From contig NZ_CAAJGM010000199.1 of assembly GCF_900996235.1 (NCBI RefSeq), forward strand, positions 1 through 64,000: a stretch of DNA of 64,000 nucleotides. The letters run 5' to 3'. The notes under the pieces are model-generated. The model worked only from the letters and a program-made list of their open reading frames with translations, made no database searches and was not told where the DNA came from. Positions 1-7,127 of the stretch are shown here, in pieces (positions within the stretch are counted from its first letter, which is position 1; every line of letters begins with the position of its first letter). This DNA comes from Paraburkholderia sp. BCC1885 (GTDB lineage: Bacteria > Pseudomonadota > Gammaproteobacteria > Burkholderiales > Burkholderiaceae). The translations under genes were made by a program, and so were the position numbers.

Positions 1-7
1 CCGGTTA

Positions 8-62
8 CATTCAACGCTCGATTACGTCAGCCCCATGACATTCGAAAAGAACTGGTTCGCGG
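8..62 (-). repeat. Degenerate copy of the array repeat (copy H)
   Basis: Weak match to the repeat that separates the genes up to 6230. The parts that align are CATTC.ACG near 8, GACATTCGAA near 37 and CTGGTTCGCGGC near 52. It lies just past the stop of the first acetyltransferase gene, which is where a repeat is expected if every gene in the array is followed by one. The match is too degenerate to be certain. Confidence 0.35.
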
Positions 63-106
63 CTCATAGAGGCGAAGCCGCATAATTCACCCAGCTATGG
101 GGTTCG

Positions 107-658
107 TCAAACGGGGGCAAGGTCATCTTGCACGAGAGCATACACATAGACATCCCGCGGCATTGGCGAAACGTTGGGGTGCATCATATAAGCGCGAAGG
201 ACGCCTTCTCGTTTCATCCCAAGTTTTTCCATCACCCGTGCGGACGCAACGTTTTCGAGATCGCAGACTGCCTCGATGCGAAAGGTCGGCGGATTTGACG
301 AAAACAGAAATTCGATGACCGCCGCGCATACTTCGGTCATGCAGCCTTTTCCCCAATAACTACGCGCTAAGACGTACCCAAGATTTACCCGATGACCGGT
401 ACGACGGAGGTCAATCATTCCGACGACACACTCGGCATCACGATCCTGTATGACAAATGGCTGAGACTGTCCTGAGGTCCATTGATCAATGCAATAGGTG
501 ACGAACTGCTTCGTCGCTTCAATGTTCGCATGCTTGCGCCAGACGAGATACTGAACGACGAGATCATCCTGCGCATAGGCGTCAAAGATTGCCGAAGCGT
601 CAGACAAGTGAGGCTTTCGAAGTAGAAACCGGTTTGTTTGAATATGCAATTCTGTCAT
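107..658 (-). CDS. GNAT family N-acetyltransferase (RimJ/RimL type)
   Basis: 183 residues, the usual length for a RimJ/RimL-like GCN5-related acetyltransferase, which moves an acetyl group from acetyl-CoA to an amine. The start TELHIQTNRFLLR has the typical first strand, and the acetyl-CoA site is the YWGKGCMTE segment near residue 100. NVASARVMEKLGM near 137-149 is the typical C-terminal motif of this family. It is the last recognisable gene of the repeat-separated minus-strand array, and its 5' side faces repeat copy A. The substrate cannot be told; RimI/L-like, antibiotic or small-amine acetylation are all open. Confidence 0.85.
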   Translation of the reverse strand: MTELHIQTNRFLLRKPHLSDASAIFDAYAQDDLVVQYLVWRKHANIEATKQFVTYCIDQWTSGQSQPFVIQDRDAECVVGMIDLRRTGHRVNLGYVLARSYWGKGCMTEVCAAVIEFLFSSNPPTFRIEAVCDLENVASARVMEKLGMKREGVLRAYMMHPNVSPMPRDVYVYALVQDDLAPV

Positions 659-706
659 TGGGCTAATGTTTGGTCGACCTTAACAGCACGCGGAGGGAGT
701 AGGTTA

Positions 707-753
707 GATTGTCGGCGATTCTTGCGGCGACGTCGAAGGTCCGTTCCTGGCCG
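707..753 (-). repeat. Array repeat, copy A
   Basis: On the minus strand it reads CGGCCAGGAACGGACCTTCGAC, then about 15 variable bases, then AATCGCCGACAATC. TGCGGTCG just 5' of it and CGCCGCA inside it can pair as an outer stem with one bulge. It separates the two acetyltransferase genes and has the same orientation as the other copies. Confidence 0.75.
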
Positions 754-781
754 TTATCGTGCGACCGCACGAAGCCAAGTC

Positions 782-1237
782 TCAGGCTGCGATGTGTTTC
801 TGCATGAACACGCTCAGTGGGTCGTTCGTGTAGTCGCCAAATGGTCCCCGACGCTCATAGCCGGCTGATGCGTACAAAGCCAATGCCTCATGTTGGTACG
901 GTCCGGTTTCGAGCTTAAGCAAGTGACAGCCAGAGTCTTTTGCCCGTGACTCAAGCAGAGCTAGGAGCTTCTTGGCGACGCCTTGCCCACGTCCGCGAGG
1001 ACTTACATACATGCGTTTGACTTCACCGAACTCACGGTTGAGGACTATTGCCCCACAGCCAATCGCTTGGCCCTCACGGTCCCGCGCAACAGCAAACAAG
1101 ACATTGAGTTGCTTCAACGACGCCAGGTCCAAAGCGTGACGGCTCTCGGGCGGATACAAGGTGTCCTGATAGGCATCCAGATCGGCAATGAGGGTGATCA
1201 CCTCGGGTTGATCGGGCGATTCGAAGGCGATATTCAT
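782..1237 (-). CDS. GNAT family N-acetyltransferase
   Basis: 151 residues from ATG at 1237. The reading frame is open further upstream to 1432, but that part runs through repeat copy B and is unlikely to be translated. The acetyl-CoA binding motif is clear: VKRMYVSPRGRGQGVAKKLL near residues 70-90 contains the R/Q-x-x-G-x-G/A signature. ALALYASAGYERRGPFG near the C-terminus is the usual GNAT helix-strand. Ribosome binding sequence upstream of 1237 is poor. Like its neighbours it sits alone between two repeat copies. Substrate unknown. Confidence 0.85.
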   Translation of the reverse strand: MNIAFESPDQPEVITLIADLDAYQDTLYPPESRHALDLASLKQLNVLFAVARDREGQAIGCGAIVLNREFGEVKRMYVSPRGRGQGVAKKLLALLESRAKDSGCHLLKLETGPYQHEALALYASAGYERRGPFGDYTNDPLSVFMQKHIAA

Positions 1238-1323
1238 AGCAGTAAAATCGAGGCGAAAGGGAGGCGCAAGTGCCGAAGGATAAAAAAAGACAGGTTGCGG
1301 TCGCAATCTGGCGCTCATTTTTG

Positions 1324-1370
1324 GATTGTCGACGATTCGCACGTAGTTGTCGAAGGTCCATTCCTGGCCC
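1324..1370 (-). repeat. Array repeat, copy B
   Basis: Reads on the minus strand GGGCCAGGAATGGACCTTCGAC, 15 bases, AATCGTCGACAATCC. It lies in the 243-base space between the start of the second acetyltransferase and the stop of the HIT gene. A second, poorer segment (AAGTCGCTGGAAGCGGTCGTTGACG near 1454-1478) may be a decayed fragment. Confidence 0.75.
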
Positions 1371-1480
1371 GTCACTGTCTCATGCAAATGGCATGACGAT
1401 GCCGAATCTCCGTGGGTATTGATCGGCAGCACTCTCCCGGGCGCTGTCTGTCAAAGTCGCTGGAAGCGGTCGTTGACGGC

Positions 1481-1897
1481 TCAGAGAGCACGTTGCAACT
1501 GCCTCGTCAGGGCCTCTCTCTTCTCGACGGATATGCGCTCGTAACCAATGCTCTCAAAATCGTCATTCTTAAAGCGAGGAATGACGTGAAAATGTAGATG
1601 AAACACATCCTGACCTGCTGCGGGCTCGTTGTTCTGGCGGATTTGTATCCCGTCGGCAGAAAACGCGCTCCTTGATGCCTTTGCCAGTGTTCGCAAGCCC
1701 GCCATGAGAGCTGAGTCTAGTTCTTTTGGAAGCTCGTAGATATTCTCGATGTGAGCCTTCGGAAGCAAAAGGGCGTGGCCTAGATTGCTCGGCTTCTGGT
1801 GAAGCGAAATGAGCGCAATAACCAAATCATCTTCAAAGACGACTGTGTCACGCTCTCGGCGCTCCTCGATGATCCTACAGAATATGCAGTCGTTCAT
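1481..1897 (-). CDS. HIT family protein (histidine triad nucleotide hydrolase)
   Basis: 138 residues. The histidine triad HLHFHVIPR near residues 99-107 is intact, and the N-terminal CIFCRII with two cysteines is the usual zinc-binding start of HinT/Fhit-like proteins. These enzymes hydrolyse nucleoside phosphoramidates or dinucleoside polyphosphates; the precise substrate is not visible. It lies between repeat copies B and C, on the same strand as the other array genes. It seems complete and unlinked in function to its neighbours, which is typical of cassette-like cargo. Confidence 0.9.
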   Translation of the reverse strand: MNDCIFCRIIEERRERDTVVFEDDLVIALISLHQKPSNLGHALLLPKAHIENIYELPKELDSALMAGLRTLAKASRSAFSADGIQIRQNNEPAAGQDVFHLHFHVIPRFKNDDFESIGYERISVEKREALTRQLQRAL

Positions 1898-1911
1898 CCG
1901 GTGGAGTCCTC

Positions 1912-1958
1912 GATTGTCCGCGAATTAAAAATTCATGTCGAGCGGCCGCTCCTAGCCG
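1912..1958 (-). repeat. Array repeat, copy C
   Basis: Minus strand: AGCGGCTAGGAGCGGCCGCTCGAC, then a variable part, then AATTCGCGGACAATCG. Here the inner palindrome is strong (AGCGGC pairs with GCCGCT). It fills the 61-base space between the stop of the nucleotidyltransferase 3' exon (1959) and the start of the HIT gene (1897), so almost nothing else is in this spacer. Confidence 0.75.
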
Positions 1959-2228
1959 CTATACGCCTTCGAAGGTCACGTCGATCACCTCTCGCACGGC
2001 GTCAAGGGAAGCCCCCGGCTTCAGCGCAGTCTCGAATATGCTGAAATGCGTCTCGGTGGTTTCTCTAAGTTTTCGAAAACTCTGTTTTGGGCCTAGGTAC
2101 CAGTTGCGACGAACGGCAAAGTAGTCCTCGAGCAAAATGAACAAGAGCCAGTGAAGACGGAAGTTTCCCTCGACGTCCCCTTTCGCCGCTCTCTCAAGCA
2201 TCTTTTCTGCCCAGATTTTTCTATCGCG
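1959..2228 (-). CDS. Nucleotidyltransferase, 3' exon (downstream of group II intron)
   Basis: About 89 residues beginning RDRKIWAEKML and ending at the stop at 1959. It is helical in character (LHWLLFILLEDYFAVRRNWYLGPKQS), like the C-terminal helical domain that follows minimal nucleotidyltransferase domains. It continues the 5' exon at 4131-4487: the intron boundary falls between codons, so splicing would give a protein of about 208 residues with no frame change. The short minus-strand frame starting at 2288 reads through intron domains V-VI and is not a genuine start. Confidence 0.75.
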   Translation of the reverse strand, partial: RDRKIWAEKMLERAAKGDVEGNFRLHWLLFILLEDYFAVRRNWYLGPKQSFRKLRETTETHFSIFETALKPGASLDAVREVIDVTFEGV

Positions 2229-2295
2229 GTAGAGATACCCATTACTGGGCACCCCCCGCACAGATCCCAGCGTGCGCAATTCACGCACTGGGCTC
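2229..2295 (-). ncRNA. Group II intron RNA domains V and VI
   Basis: Minus strand 2295 to 2263 reads GAGCCCAGTGCG-TGAA-TTGCGCACGCTGGGATC, a 33-base hairpin matching the size and shape of catalytic domain V. It is followed by GTGCGGGGGGTGCCCAGTAA-TGGGTATCTCTAC, where GGGTGCCCA..TGGGTATC can pair as domain VI with an unpaired A available as branch point. The maturase stop codon lies inside domain V, so protein and catalytic RNA overlap. Confidence 0.8.
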
Positions 2296-3774
2296 CCACC
2301 TTGGGTGATTGACGACGAAGCGTGAGCTTGGCCACGGATGAAGAATTCGAGGTTTCGGGAGCCAGGTGTTAGCGATCCTAGTGATCCGTTCCCACGTCAT
2401 GCCGTCCTTCTGACTGCGTCGCCGGAGCGTGCGTCGCCAGAGATCGATGACGTGGTGGCGAAATGCACCAAGTGCGCGCGAGTTCGTAGGTACCGCGTGA
2501 TATGCGAAATACCCTCGAACCACCTGCCTGAGCCAGTGCCCTTGTTCAGGGATGGGTTCGTGCCTGCGCCGGCGTAATTCCTCCTTGATCTGCCCGAGTT
2601 TCGCCCGCATGCGATCGCACCGGGTCTTCCTCTGTAACTGGAAAGAACCTCGACGAGACCGCCCGCAGATAAAGATGAAACCCAGAAAGGTGAAGGTCTC
2701 CGGTCGGCCAAGACCACGGCTGTGGCGATTGACCGCTGCGTAGCGGCCGAACTCCAACAGCCGGGTCTTGTCCGGATGAAGCGCAAGCGAGAACTCCTCC
2801 AACCTCAAACGCATCGCCTCCCAGAAGCGCCGCGCGTCAGCTTCGTGCTCGAAGCCGACGACGATATCATCTGCGTATCGCAGAATGATCACGTTGCCTT
2901 TGGCTTCTCGCCTACGCCACCGATTGGCCCAGAGATCAAAAACGTAGTGCAGGTACACGTTTGCGAGCAATGGTGAAGCCACTGACCCCTGCGGTGTACC
3001 TCTCTCACTGACGCTCAACTCCCCGTCTTCCAGAATGCCCGCCTTGAGCCACTTGCGCACAAGGCGAATGATGCGTTCGTCGCCGATCCTGTGCTCCAGA
3101 AATCGGACTAGCCATTCCTGGCTGACCGAGTCAAAGAAGCTCTTGAGATCGGTGTCTAGAATCCAGTTCACCGGGGTGCTGGTGATTCCCACCACCAGCG
3201 CGTCCAGCGCATCGTGCTGACTGCGTCCAGGCCGGAAGCCGTACGAGAACCCGAGGAAGTCTCCCTCGTAAATCGCGTTCAGCACTTCAACCACCGCGCG
3301 CTGGACGATTTTATCCTCCAGTGCGGCGATCCCCAGCGGGCGCTGCTTGCCATCCGGCTTCGGTATGTATTGTCGCCGGACGGGCAGTGCCCGGTACGCT
3401 CCACTTTGAACTCGCGCGTGCAAGGATCGAAGATGCTCTTCCGACCCTGCCTCGTAGTCCCGCCACCTCAAGCCGTCCACTCCGGGCGCCGCCTTGCGTT
3501 TGAGCGCAAAGAACGACTCCCGAAGCCGGTCGATAGTGACGTGGTGTAGGAGTGCGGTGAACCGTTCCTTCTTCCGCTGCCTTGCAGCTTGCCGTACACG
3601 TTCCAGCCCCTGTGACACGCTTGCCCGGTTCTGTGCCCGGCGCGTGTGAGATTGACCCGTGTTCCCCTTGGTCCCCGCCCTTGGCTCCACCCACTCCGCA
3701 ACCGGTTTCCCGGCGTTGTTCGCAGGCTTCGTCGCTACTATGGCGGAGTCTGACTTCTCCCGTCCGTTCATCAT
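2281..3774 (-). CDS. ltrA: Group II intron reverse transcriptase/maturase
   Basis: 497 residues, full length for an intron-encoded protein. RT motifs are in order: KAAPGVDG near 94-101, IPKPDGKQRPLGI near 137-149, LDTDLKSFFDSV near 206-217, RGTPQGSVASPLLANVYL near 258-275, and the catalytic YADD at 300-303. A C-terminal maturase (X) domain follows (ending RFVVNHPRWEPSA); no HNH endonuclease motif is seen. It would assist splicing and target-primed reverse transcription of the surrounding intron. The last codons overlap RNA domain V. The gene symbol is the generic family name. Confidence 0.93.
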   Translation of the reverse strand: MMNGREKSDSAIVATKPANNAGKPVAEWVEPRAGTKGNTGQSHTRRAQNRASVSQGLERVRQAARQRKKERFTALLHHVTIDRLRESFFALKRKAAPGVDGLRWRDYEAGSEEHLRSLHARVQSGAYRALPVRRQYIPKPDGKQRPLGIAALEDKIVQRAVVEVLNAIYEGDFLGFSYGFRPGRSQHDALDALVVGITSTPVNWILDTDLKSFFDSVSQEWLVRFLEHRIGDERIIRLVRKWLKAGILEDGELSVSERGTPQGSVASPLLANVYLHYVFDLWANRWRRREAKGNVIILRYADDIVVGFEHEADARRFWEAMRLRLEEFSLALHPDKTRLLEFGRYAAVNRHSRGLGRPETFTFLGFIFICGRSRRGSFQLQRKTRCDRMRAKLGQIKEELRRRRHEPIPEQGHWLRQVVRGYFAYHAVPTNSRALGAFRHHVIDLWRRTLRRRSQKDGMTWERITRIANTWLPKPRILHPWPSSRFVVNHPRWEPSA

Positions 3775-4130
3775 CGGCTACGGCTCCTCGCCTTCCCGAC
3801 GCGGACCAGCCCATACTGCCGCTGGCCAGACGAGAGATCTCCCGGTTCCCGGGTAAGGAGCGTACGTGCATGCCAGGGTCTCAGACCACGCCGGGCCAAC
3901 GGAGCACTCGCAGTAGCGCGCTCCGTCGTGTTGCCTTCCGCACTAGTAACTACGTCGGCACCCGGGATAAGTGTTCTATCGTGGCTCAATGGCTGGCCTA
4001 TACGCACCCCTGTCAACGCTTCACCGTGTGCCTCACGACACATGGCGCATGACTCGGGGACAACGTGATTTGCTAGATCTTCGTAGTCAGGGACTTTCAC
4101 CCTTTCCTCCTTACCGGTCTCCCGGCGCAC

Positions 4131-4487
4131 TACCTGTAACTCCGCGCTTGGCACATCCTCAGGTCCTGCGTCGAACATCGCCTTCACATCATCAAGTACC
4201 TTGTCGCCGAAGCCGTCTCTTTGAAAGAGTATTCGCCCGCCGTTGATTCTGGTCCATCCTGGATCGGCTTCGTCATTCGTTGAATGTACGAACAGATCGA
4301 GAAACACACCATTCCAACGCGAGGCTACGCGCTGGTGTTCACCGGTATCGCGAAAGGCAATTACGTCAATATCGCTAGTAGCCTCCCAGTCGTCACGTGC
4401 GCGGGAACCATAGAGAATCGCCGTGTGGCATCCGTATGTCATACGCAAGTCTTCGGCGAGAGATTCGATCAACTCGTTGTTAGTCAT
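4131..4487 (-). CDS. Nucleotidyltransferase domain protein, 5' exon
   Basis: 119 residues from ATG at 4487 to the intron edge. The hallmark of the Pol-beta-like minimal nucleotidyltransferase fold is plain: AILYGSRARDDWEATSDIDVIAF at residues 23-45, with GS and the DxD metal-binding pair. The segment NGVFLDLFVHS near 59-69 supplies the third strand. Known relatives modify antibiotics, or act in MNT/HEPN-type toxin-antitoxin pairs; here the helical C-terminal part is on the same protein (3' exon 1959-2228). Unless the group II intron is spliced, the product runs into intron sequence and is nonfunctional. Confidence 0.8.
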
Positions 4488-4516
4488 CTTCTATCGGCAC
4501 GTGGTGGTGATGCCGC

Positions 4517-4563
4517 GATTGTCGCGGATTTGTCCGCAGCGGTCGAACGGCCGAAACTGGCCG
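4517..4563 (-). repeat. Array repeat, copy D
   Basis: Minus strand: CGGCCAGTTTCGGCCGTTCGAC, variable stretch, AATCCGCGACAATCGC. The inner hairpin CGGCC/GGCCG is perfect. It lies between the nucleotidyltransferase start (4487) and the stop of the small membrane protein (4665). Confidence 0.75.
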
Positions 4564-4664
4564 CGCCCCGACACCGACGCGGACTCTACAATCAGGGACG
4601 CGCGTCGACCCATAAGAAAAATCTTCGAGTAAAGTCGTCACAGAAATCCCGGAGACATGCGATT

Positions 4665-4967
4665 TTACCGCCCCAGTCGCCCTATACAGCCGAAGACGCT
4701 TATAACCGCGAAAGCGACGAGGAGTGAGCCAACCGAGACGTAAGCGAGGAGGAATTTGATCGGTGATTCGGACTTGTATATGTCGCCCCCGAAACGCCCT
4801 TGTACCTTCTCTTCGGTTCGATAGCTTGATAGCGTAGCGATGAAGCCGCCCGCTGATCCGACGAGAGTTCCAATCCAACCGAAATGGATATCGCCGATCG
4901 GATATGCAATGCATATTCCCCATGAAACGAAGGCCATCGTAAGGAGAGCCCAAACCATTCTATTCAT
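4665..4967 (-). CDS. Small membrane protein of unknown function
   Basis: 100 residues from ATG at 4967; upstream codons to 5060 run through repeat copy E and are probably not translated. Three hydrophobic stretches are visible: about residues 3-20 (VWALLTMAFVSWGICIAY), 26-42 (GWIGTLVGSAGGFIAT) and 72-92 (LLAYVSVGSLLVAFAVISVF). A short charged loop (RTEEKVQGRFGGD) separates the second and third. No family is recognised. Small membrane proteins of this kind are common cargo of gene-cassette arrays, and this one also sits alone between two repeats. Confidence 0.65.
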   Translation of the reverse strand: MNRMVWALLTMAFVSWGICIAYPIGDIHFGWIGTLVGSAGGFIATLSSYRTEEKVQGRFGGDIYKSESPIKFLLAYVSVGSLLVAFAVISVFGCIGRLGR

Positions 4968-4997
4968 CTGGAAGTCGATTTCGAAAGGCGACAACAG

Positions 4998-5044
4998 AAT
5001 TGTTAACGATCTGGGCGGCGATGTCGAACGGCCGGTTCTGGCCG
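4998..5044 (-). repeat. Array repeat, copy E (best-folded copy)
   Basis: Minus strand: GGCGGCGA at 5055-5048, then CGGCCAGAACCGGCCGTTCGAC, then ATCGCCGCC, then AGATCGTTAACAATT. Two nested stems can form: outer GGCGGCGA/TCGCCGCC and inner CGGCC/GGCCG. It fills the space between the third acetyltransferase and the membrane protein. Confidence 0.78.
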
Positions 5045-5059
5045 AAGCTCGCCGCCACA

Positions 5060-5602
5060 CTACATCTTTTGCTCCCGGTCGAGCGCTGATTGGTTAGGTA
5101 TTTGGTAGATCACGGACATGTATTTCGGTGTGTCGCGCCGCTCCACGATGACACCGCCAAGAGATTCGGCGATGCGGCGGCTCGAATAGTTTTGTTCGGC
5201 TACCGGGTAAGTGAACCTCTCGATGCCAAGCGCCAAGCTTGCCCACCTCGCAACAAGACCTACAGCTTCACGACCAAAGCGTTGCTTGTGAAAGTCTTCC
5301 CGAATCCAAATGCCTAATTCCGCGCTCGCGTTCCGAACACGATGGAGTCCGGCCAATCCAAGGAAATTCCCGTCATGCTGTTGACGGATTGCAAACACAA
5401 AGTCCGTCCCTTCGGCTATTGTCGGCAACCAACTCAGCCAGATGCGATCGAAGTCGTCTCTGTTGGTGGGTGGCTCCCACGACATGAAACGAGTAAGTGA
5501 AGGGGTAATGCAGCGAAAACTGGCGTCAGCATCGTCAGCCGAGAACGGCCGAATCGAAAGCCGCTCTGATTCAATATGGATTTCTTCCGAGCGTAGCGGC
5601 AT
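5060..5602 (-). CDS. GNAT family N-acetyltransferase (RimJ/RimL type)
   Basis: 180 residues from ATG at 5602, chosen because AGGGG lies 5-6 bases upstream. The open frame upstream runs through repeat copy F. IESERLSIRPFSADDADASF at the N-terminus and LGIWIREDFHKQRFGREAVGLV near residues 95-116 are the strand and acetyl-CoA site of ribosomal-protein-acetyltransferase-like GNATs. QNYSSRRIAESLGG near 138-151 is the usual late helix. Third acetyltransferase in the array, and not closely similar to the other two, so the array gathers unrelated members rather than duplicates. Confidence 0.85.
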   Translation of the reverse strand: MPLRSEEIHIESERLSIRPFSADDADASFRCITPSLTRFMSWEPPTNRDDFDRIWLSWLPTIAEGTDFVFAIRQQHDGNFLGLAGLHRVRNASAELGIWIREDFHKQRFGREAVGLVARWASLALGIERFTYPVAEQNYSSRRIAESLGGVIVERRDTPKYMSVIYQIPNQSALDREQKM

Positions 5603-5633
5603 TTTTTCCCCTGTGTGCCTGCCGGTGTCGTCG

Positions 5634-5679
5634 GATTGTCGACGATCTACGTCCTCTGTCGAATGTCCCTTACTGGCCG
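5634..5679 (-). repeat. Array repeat, copy F
   Basis: Minus strand: CGGCCAGTAAGGGACATTCGAC, then 15 bases, then GATCGTCGACAATCC. The inner stem is weaker than in copies D and E. It sits between the stop of the 147-residue unknown protein (5708) and the start of the acetyltransferase (5602). Confidence 0.72.
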
Positions 5680-5707
5680 ACTGGGGCCTCACTCCTGTTC
5701 GGGTCCG

Positions 5708-6151
5708 TCAAAATCCTGACGCAGCGAACAAGCCGGCTTTATATTGATTTGATTCGAAAAAAAACGGTCCAACTGCCTCAAGTGACGTCGAATCATATTC
5801 GCCGACTTGGTAGGCAAAATTTTCCCAGACGTAGGATTCGCGATCGCGCCGCACGAGGGCCGAGTATGCGCCGCAGCCAACATCGCCGCACTCTGGGCAA
5901 ATGTAAAGCAGCACACGCTTTCCGTTCTCAGGCGGAACATCGAGCAGAGTCGCGCGAGTACGCTCGCATGCCTCTGCATACCCACTCACAAAGCAACCCA
6001 TGAAATCCGAGTGTCCTCCAGCATTTTTCACCAGCATTTCCAGCAAAGGCTGTCCGTCTATCAGGAAGTCCGCAGAGATTCTCTCAGTGCAGGTGGCAGC
6101 CCCCGACACGGTGCCTGGTCGACGGAGTATGCGATGTCCAAGTAGGTTCAT
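5708..6151 (-). CDS. Conserved-looking protein of unknown function
   Basis: 147 residues starting MNLLGHRILRRP. No family could be named. A cysteine cluster ICPECGDVGCGAYSALV near residues 84-100 could bind a metal. The surrounding pattern of alternating strands (RVLLYICPECG, SYVWENFAYQ, GPFFFES) suggests a compact mixed-fold cytosolic protein. No signal peptide or membrane segment. It is the first gene of the array read in the direction of transcription: repeat G lies before it and repeat F after it. Function unknown. Confidence 0.65.
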   Translation of the reverse strand: MNLLGHRILRRPGTVSGAATCTERISADFLIDGQPLLEMLVKNAGGHSDFMGCFVSGYAEACERTRATLLDVPPENGKRVLLYICPECGDVGCGAYSALVRRDRESYVWENFAYQVGEYDSTSLEAVGPFFFESNQYKAGLFAASGF

Positions 6152-6181
6152 GTTCGTGTACGAAATCGGCTTAATTCGTCG

Positions 6182-6229
6182 GCATTGTCAACGATTGAGG
6201 AGCCCGTGTCGAATGACCGTTCGTGGCCG
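6182..6229 (-). repeat. Array repeat, copy G
   Basis: Minus strand: CGGCCACGAACGGTCATTCGAC, then 14 bases, then AATCGTTGACAATGCC. This copy precedes the first array gene. Upstream of it (minus-strand sense) there is a 266-base stretch, 6233-6498, in which no gene, attI-like element or integrase could be recognised. Confidence 0.72.
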
Positions 6230-6498
6230 GGTGCTGTCTCATGCGATGGGCGTACGTAACTCGAAACTCGCCAGGATGCGATCGGCGGTACGCGACCCAC
6301 TGCGGCCGGTCGACCCAGCGCGACACATGGGGCAGCTTTCAAGGTACGACGGACGTTCGTTTAGTCACATTGGAAGGCGGGAGCTCGGCCTGAGCCGCCG
6401 TTCGCACATCATCACTAATGCGTCCGCGGGGCGCCAACGACCGGACATTCGTCATCGCCCGGCGGCAGCCGAATCCCTACTACGAACAAGCCAGTTAT

Positions 6499-7068
6499 TC
6501 ACAAGGGAATGGGCAGTGCGATGTCGGTGGCCATCTTCCAGCCAGATTCAGTTCGCACCCATTCCAGGATCATGAGGAACGGCTTCGGCACGGGCGTTTG
6601 CCCCGCGTACGCCACCGTAATTTTCACCGGAACATAAGTTTGAACGACATCCTTCGAGAGCGCAGTTTCCTTTTCGCTTTCATATTCGGGGGCAATCTGG
6701 AAAGGACCTTTGTAGATGTCCCGGAGGTGTTCGAGCATCGTATCCGCGCCCCAGAAGCCGGCCCATCCCCCTTCGGCCGGCGTCGCGGTTTTCGCGACGA
6801 AGACGGCCGTAGACGAATTCCAGACAAACGGTTGGACGGCTTGGATGTCGTGCCGGTTTTCCGCCTCGATCAGGTTGCGGTAGAGCGTCTTGATCGTCTG
6901 CTCAGTGCCGGCATCAAGCGGTATCGCTTCGTCGCGCGTCTGGGCGGTAGCCTGAGTGACGCAGGCGGTCAACGCGATACACATTGCGCCCGCGATGGAC
7001 CGAATGCGTAACCACCTTCGTGGTATCCCCGCAGACTGACGCCTTGCATCGATATGTTTCGTAACCAT
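6499..7068 (-). CDS. Exported SnoaL/NTF2-like (DUF4440-type) protein
   Basis: 189 residues. The N-terminus has a charged start (KHIDARRQ...RRWLRIRS) followed by a hydrophobic core AGAMCIALTACVTQATAQ, so it is probably exported; a cysteine in LTAC could even be lipidated. The mature part has the cone-shaped NTF2-like pattern: TIKTLYRNLIEAENRHDIQAVQPF near 57-80 and GWKMATDIALPIP at the end. Such domains act as small enzymes or binding proteins; the role here is unknown. An AAGGAT site precedes the ATG. Same strand as the redox operon upstream but separated from it by 59 bases, and probably not part of the repeat array. Confidence 0.75.
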   Translation of the reverse strand: MVTKHIDARRQSAGIPRRWLRIRSIAGAMCIALTACVTQATAQTRDEAIPLDAGTEQTIKTLYRNLIEAENRHDIQAVQPFVWNSSTAVFVAKTATPAEGGWAGFWGADTMLEHLRDIYKGPFQIAPEYESEKETALSKDVVQTYVPVKITVAYAGQTPVPKPFLMILEWVRTESGWKMATDIALPIPL

Positions 7069-7127
7069 GATAAGGTATCCTTAAGTTTAAAGGTTAAGAA
7101 TGCATTACGATATGCCGATAGCCGCTT

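Larger units (their letters stand above)
2229..4130 (-). mobile_element. Group II intron inserted in a nucleotidyltransferase gene
   Basis: On the minus strand the element begins with GTGCGCCGGGAG at 4130, a canonical GUGYG 5' end, and ends ...GGGTATCTCTAC at 2229, a canonical AY 3' end, giving 1902 bases. It encodes a reverse transcriptase/maturase (2281-3774) in domain IV, and a recognisable domain V hairpin lies at 2263-2295. Both exon edges fall on codon boundaries (5' exon is 357 bases = 119 codons). The intron therefore appears complete and recently mobile. It is inserted within coding sequence rather than in a repeat, unlike the IIC-attC introns that target integron sites. Confidence 0.88.

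Noticed and set aside
707..753. Array repeats as canonical integron attC sites
   Set aside because: No consistent RYYYAAC (5') and GTTRRRY (3') cores flank the repeats: the segment at the 3' end reads AATCG-CC/TC/TT-GACAATC, and the GTT triplet is not conserved. The array may still be cassette-like, but the site differs from attC.
4998..5060. N-terminal extensions of several array genes reading through the repeats
   Set aside because: Frames remain open through the repeats because these are GC-rich, but family homology starts only at the internal ATGs (for example 1237, 4967, 5602), where start context is also better for the last.
6233..6498. Possible attI or integrase gene next to the first array unit
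   Set aside because: The 266 bases hold only short frames without family support, and the next gene is an exported SnoaL-like protein. No tyrosine recombinase was found anywhere in the window.
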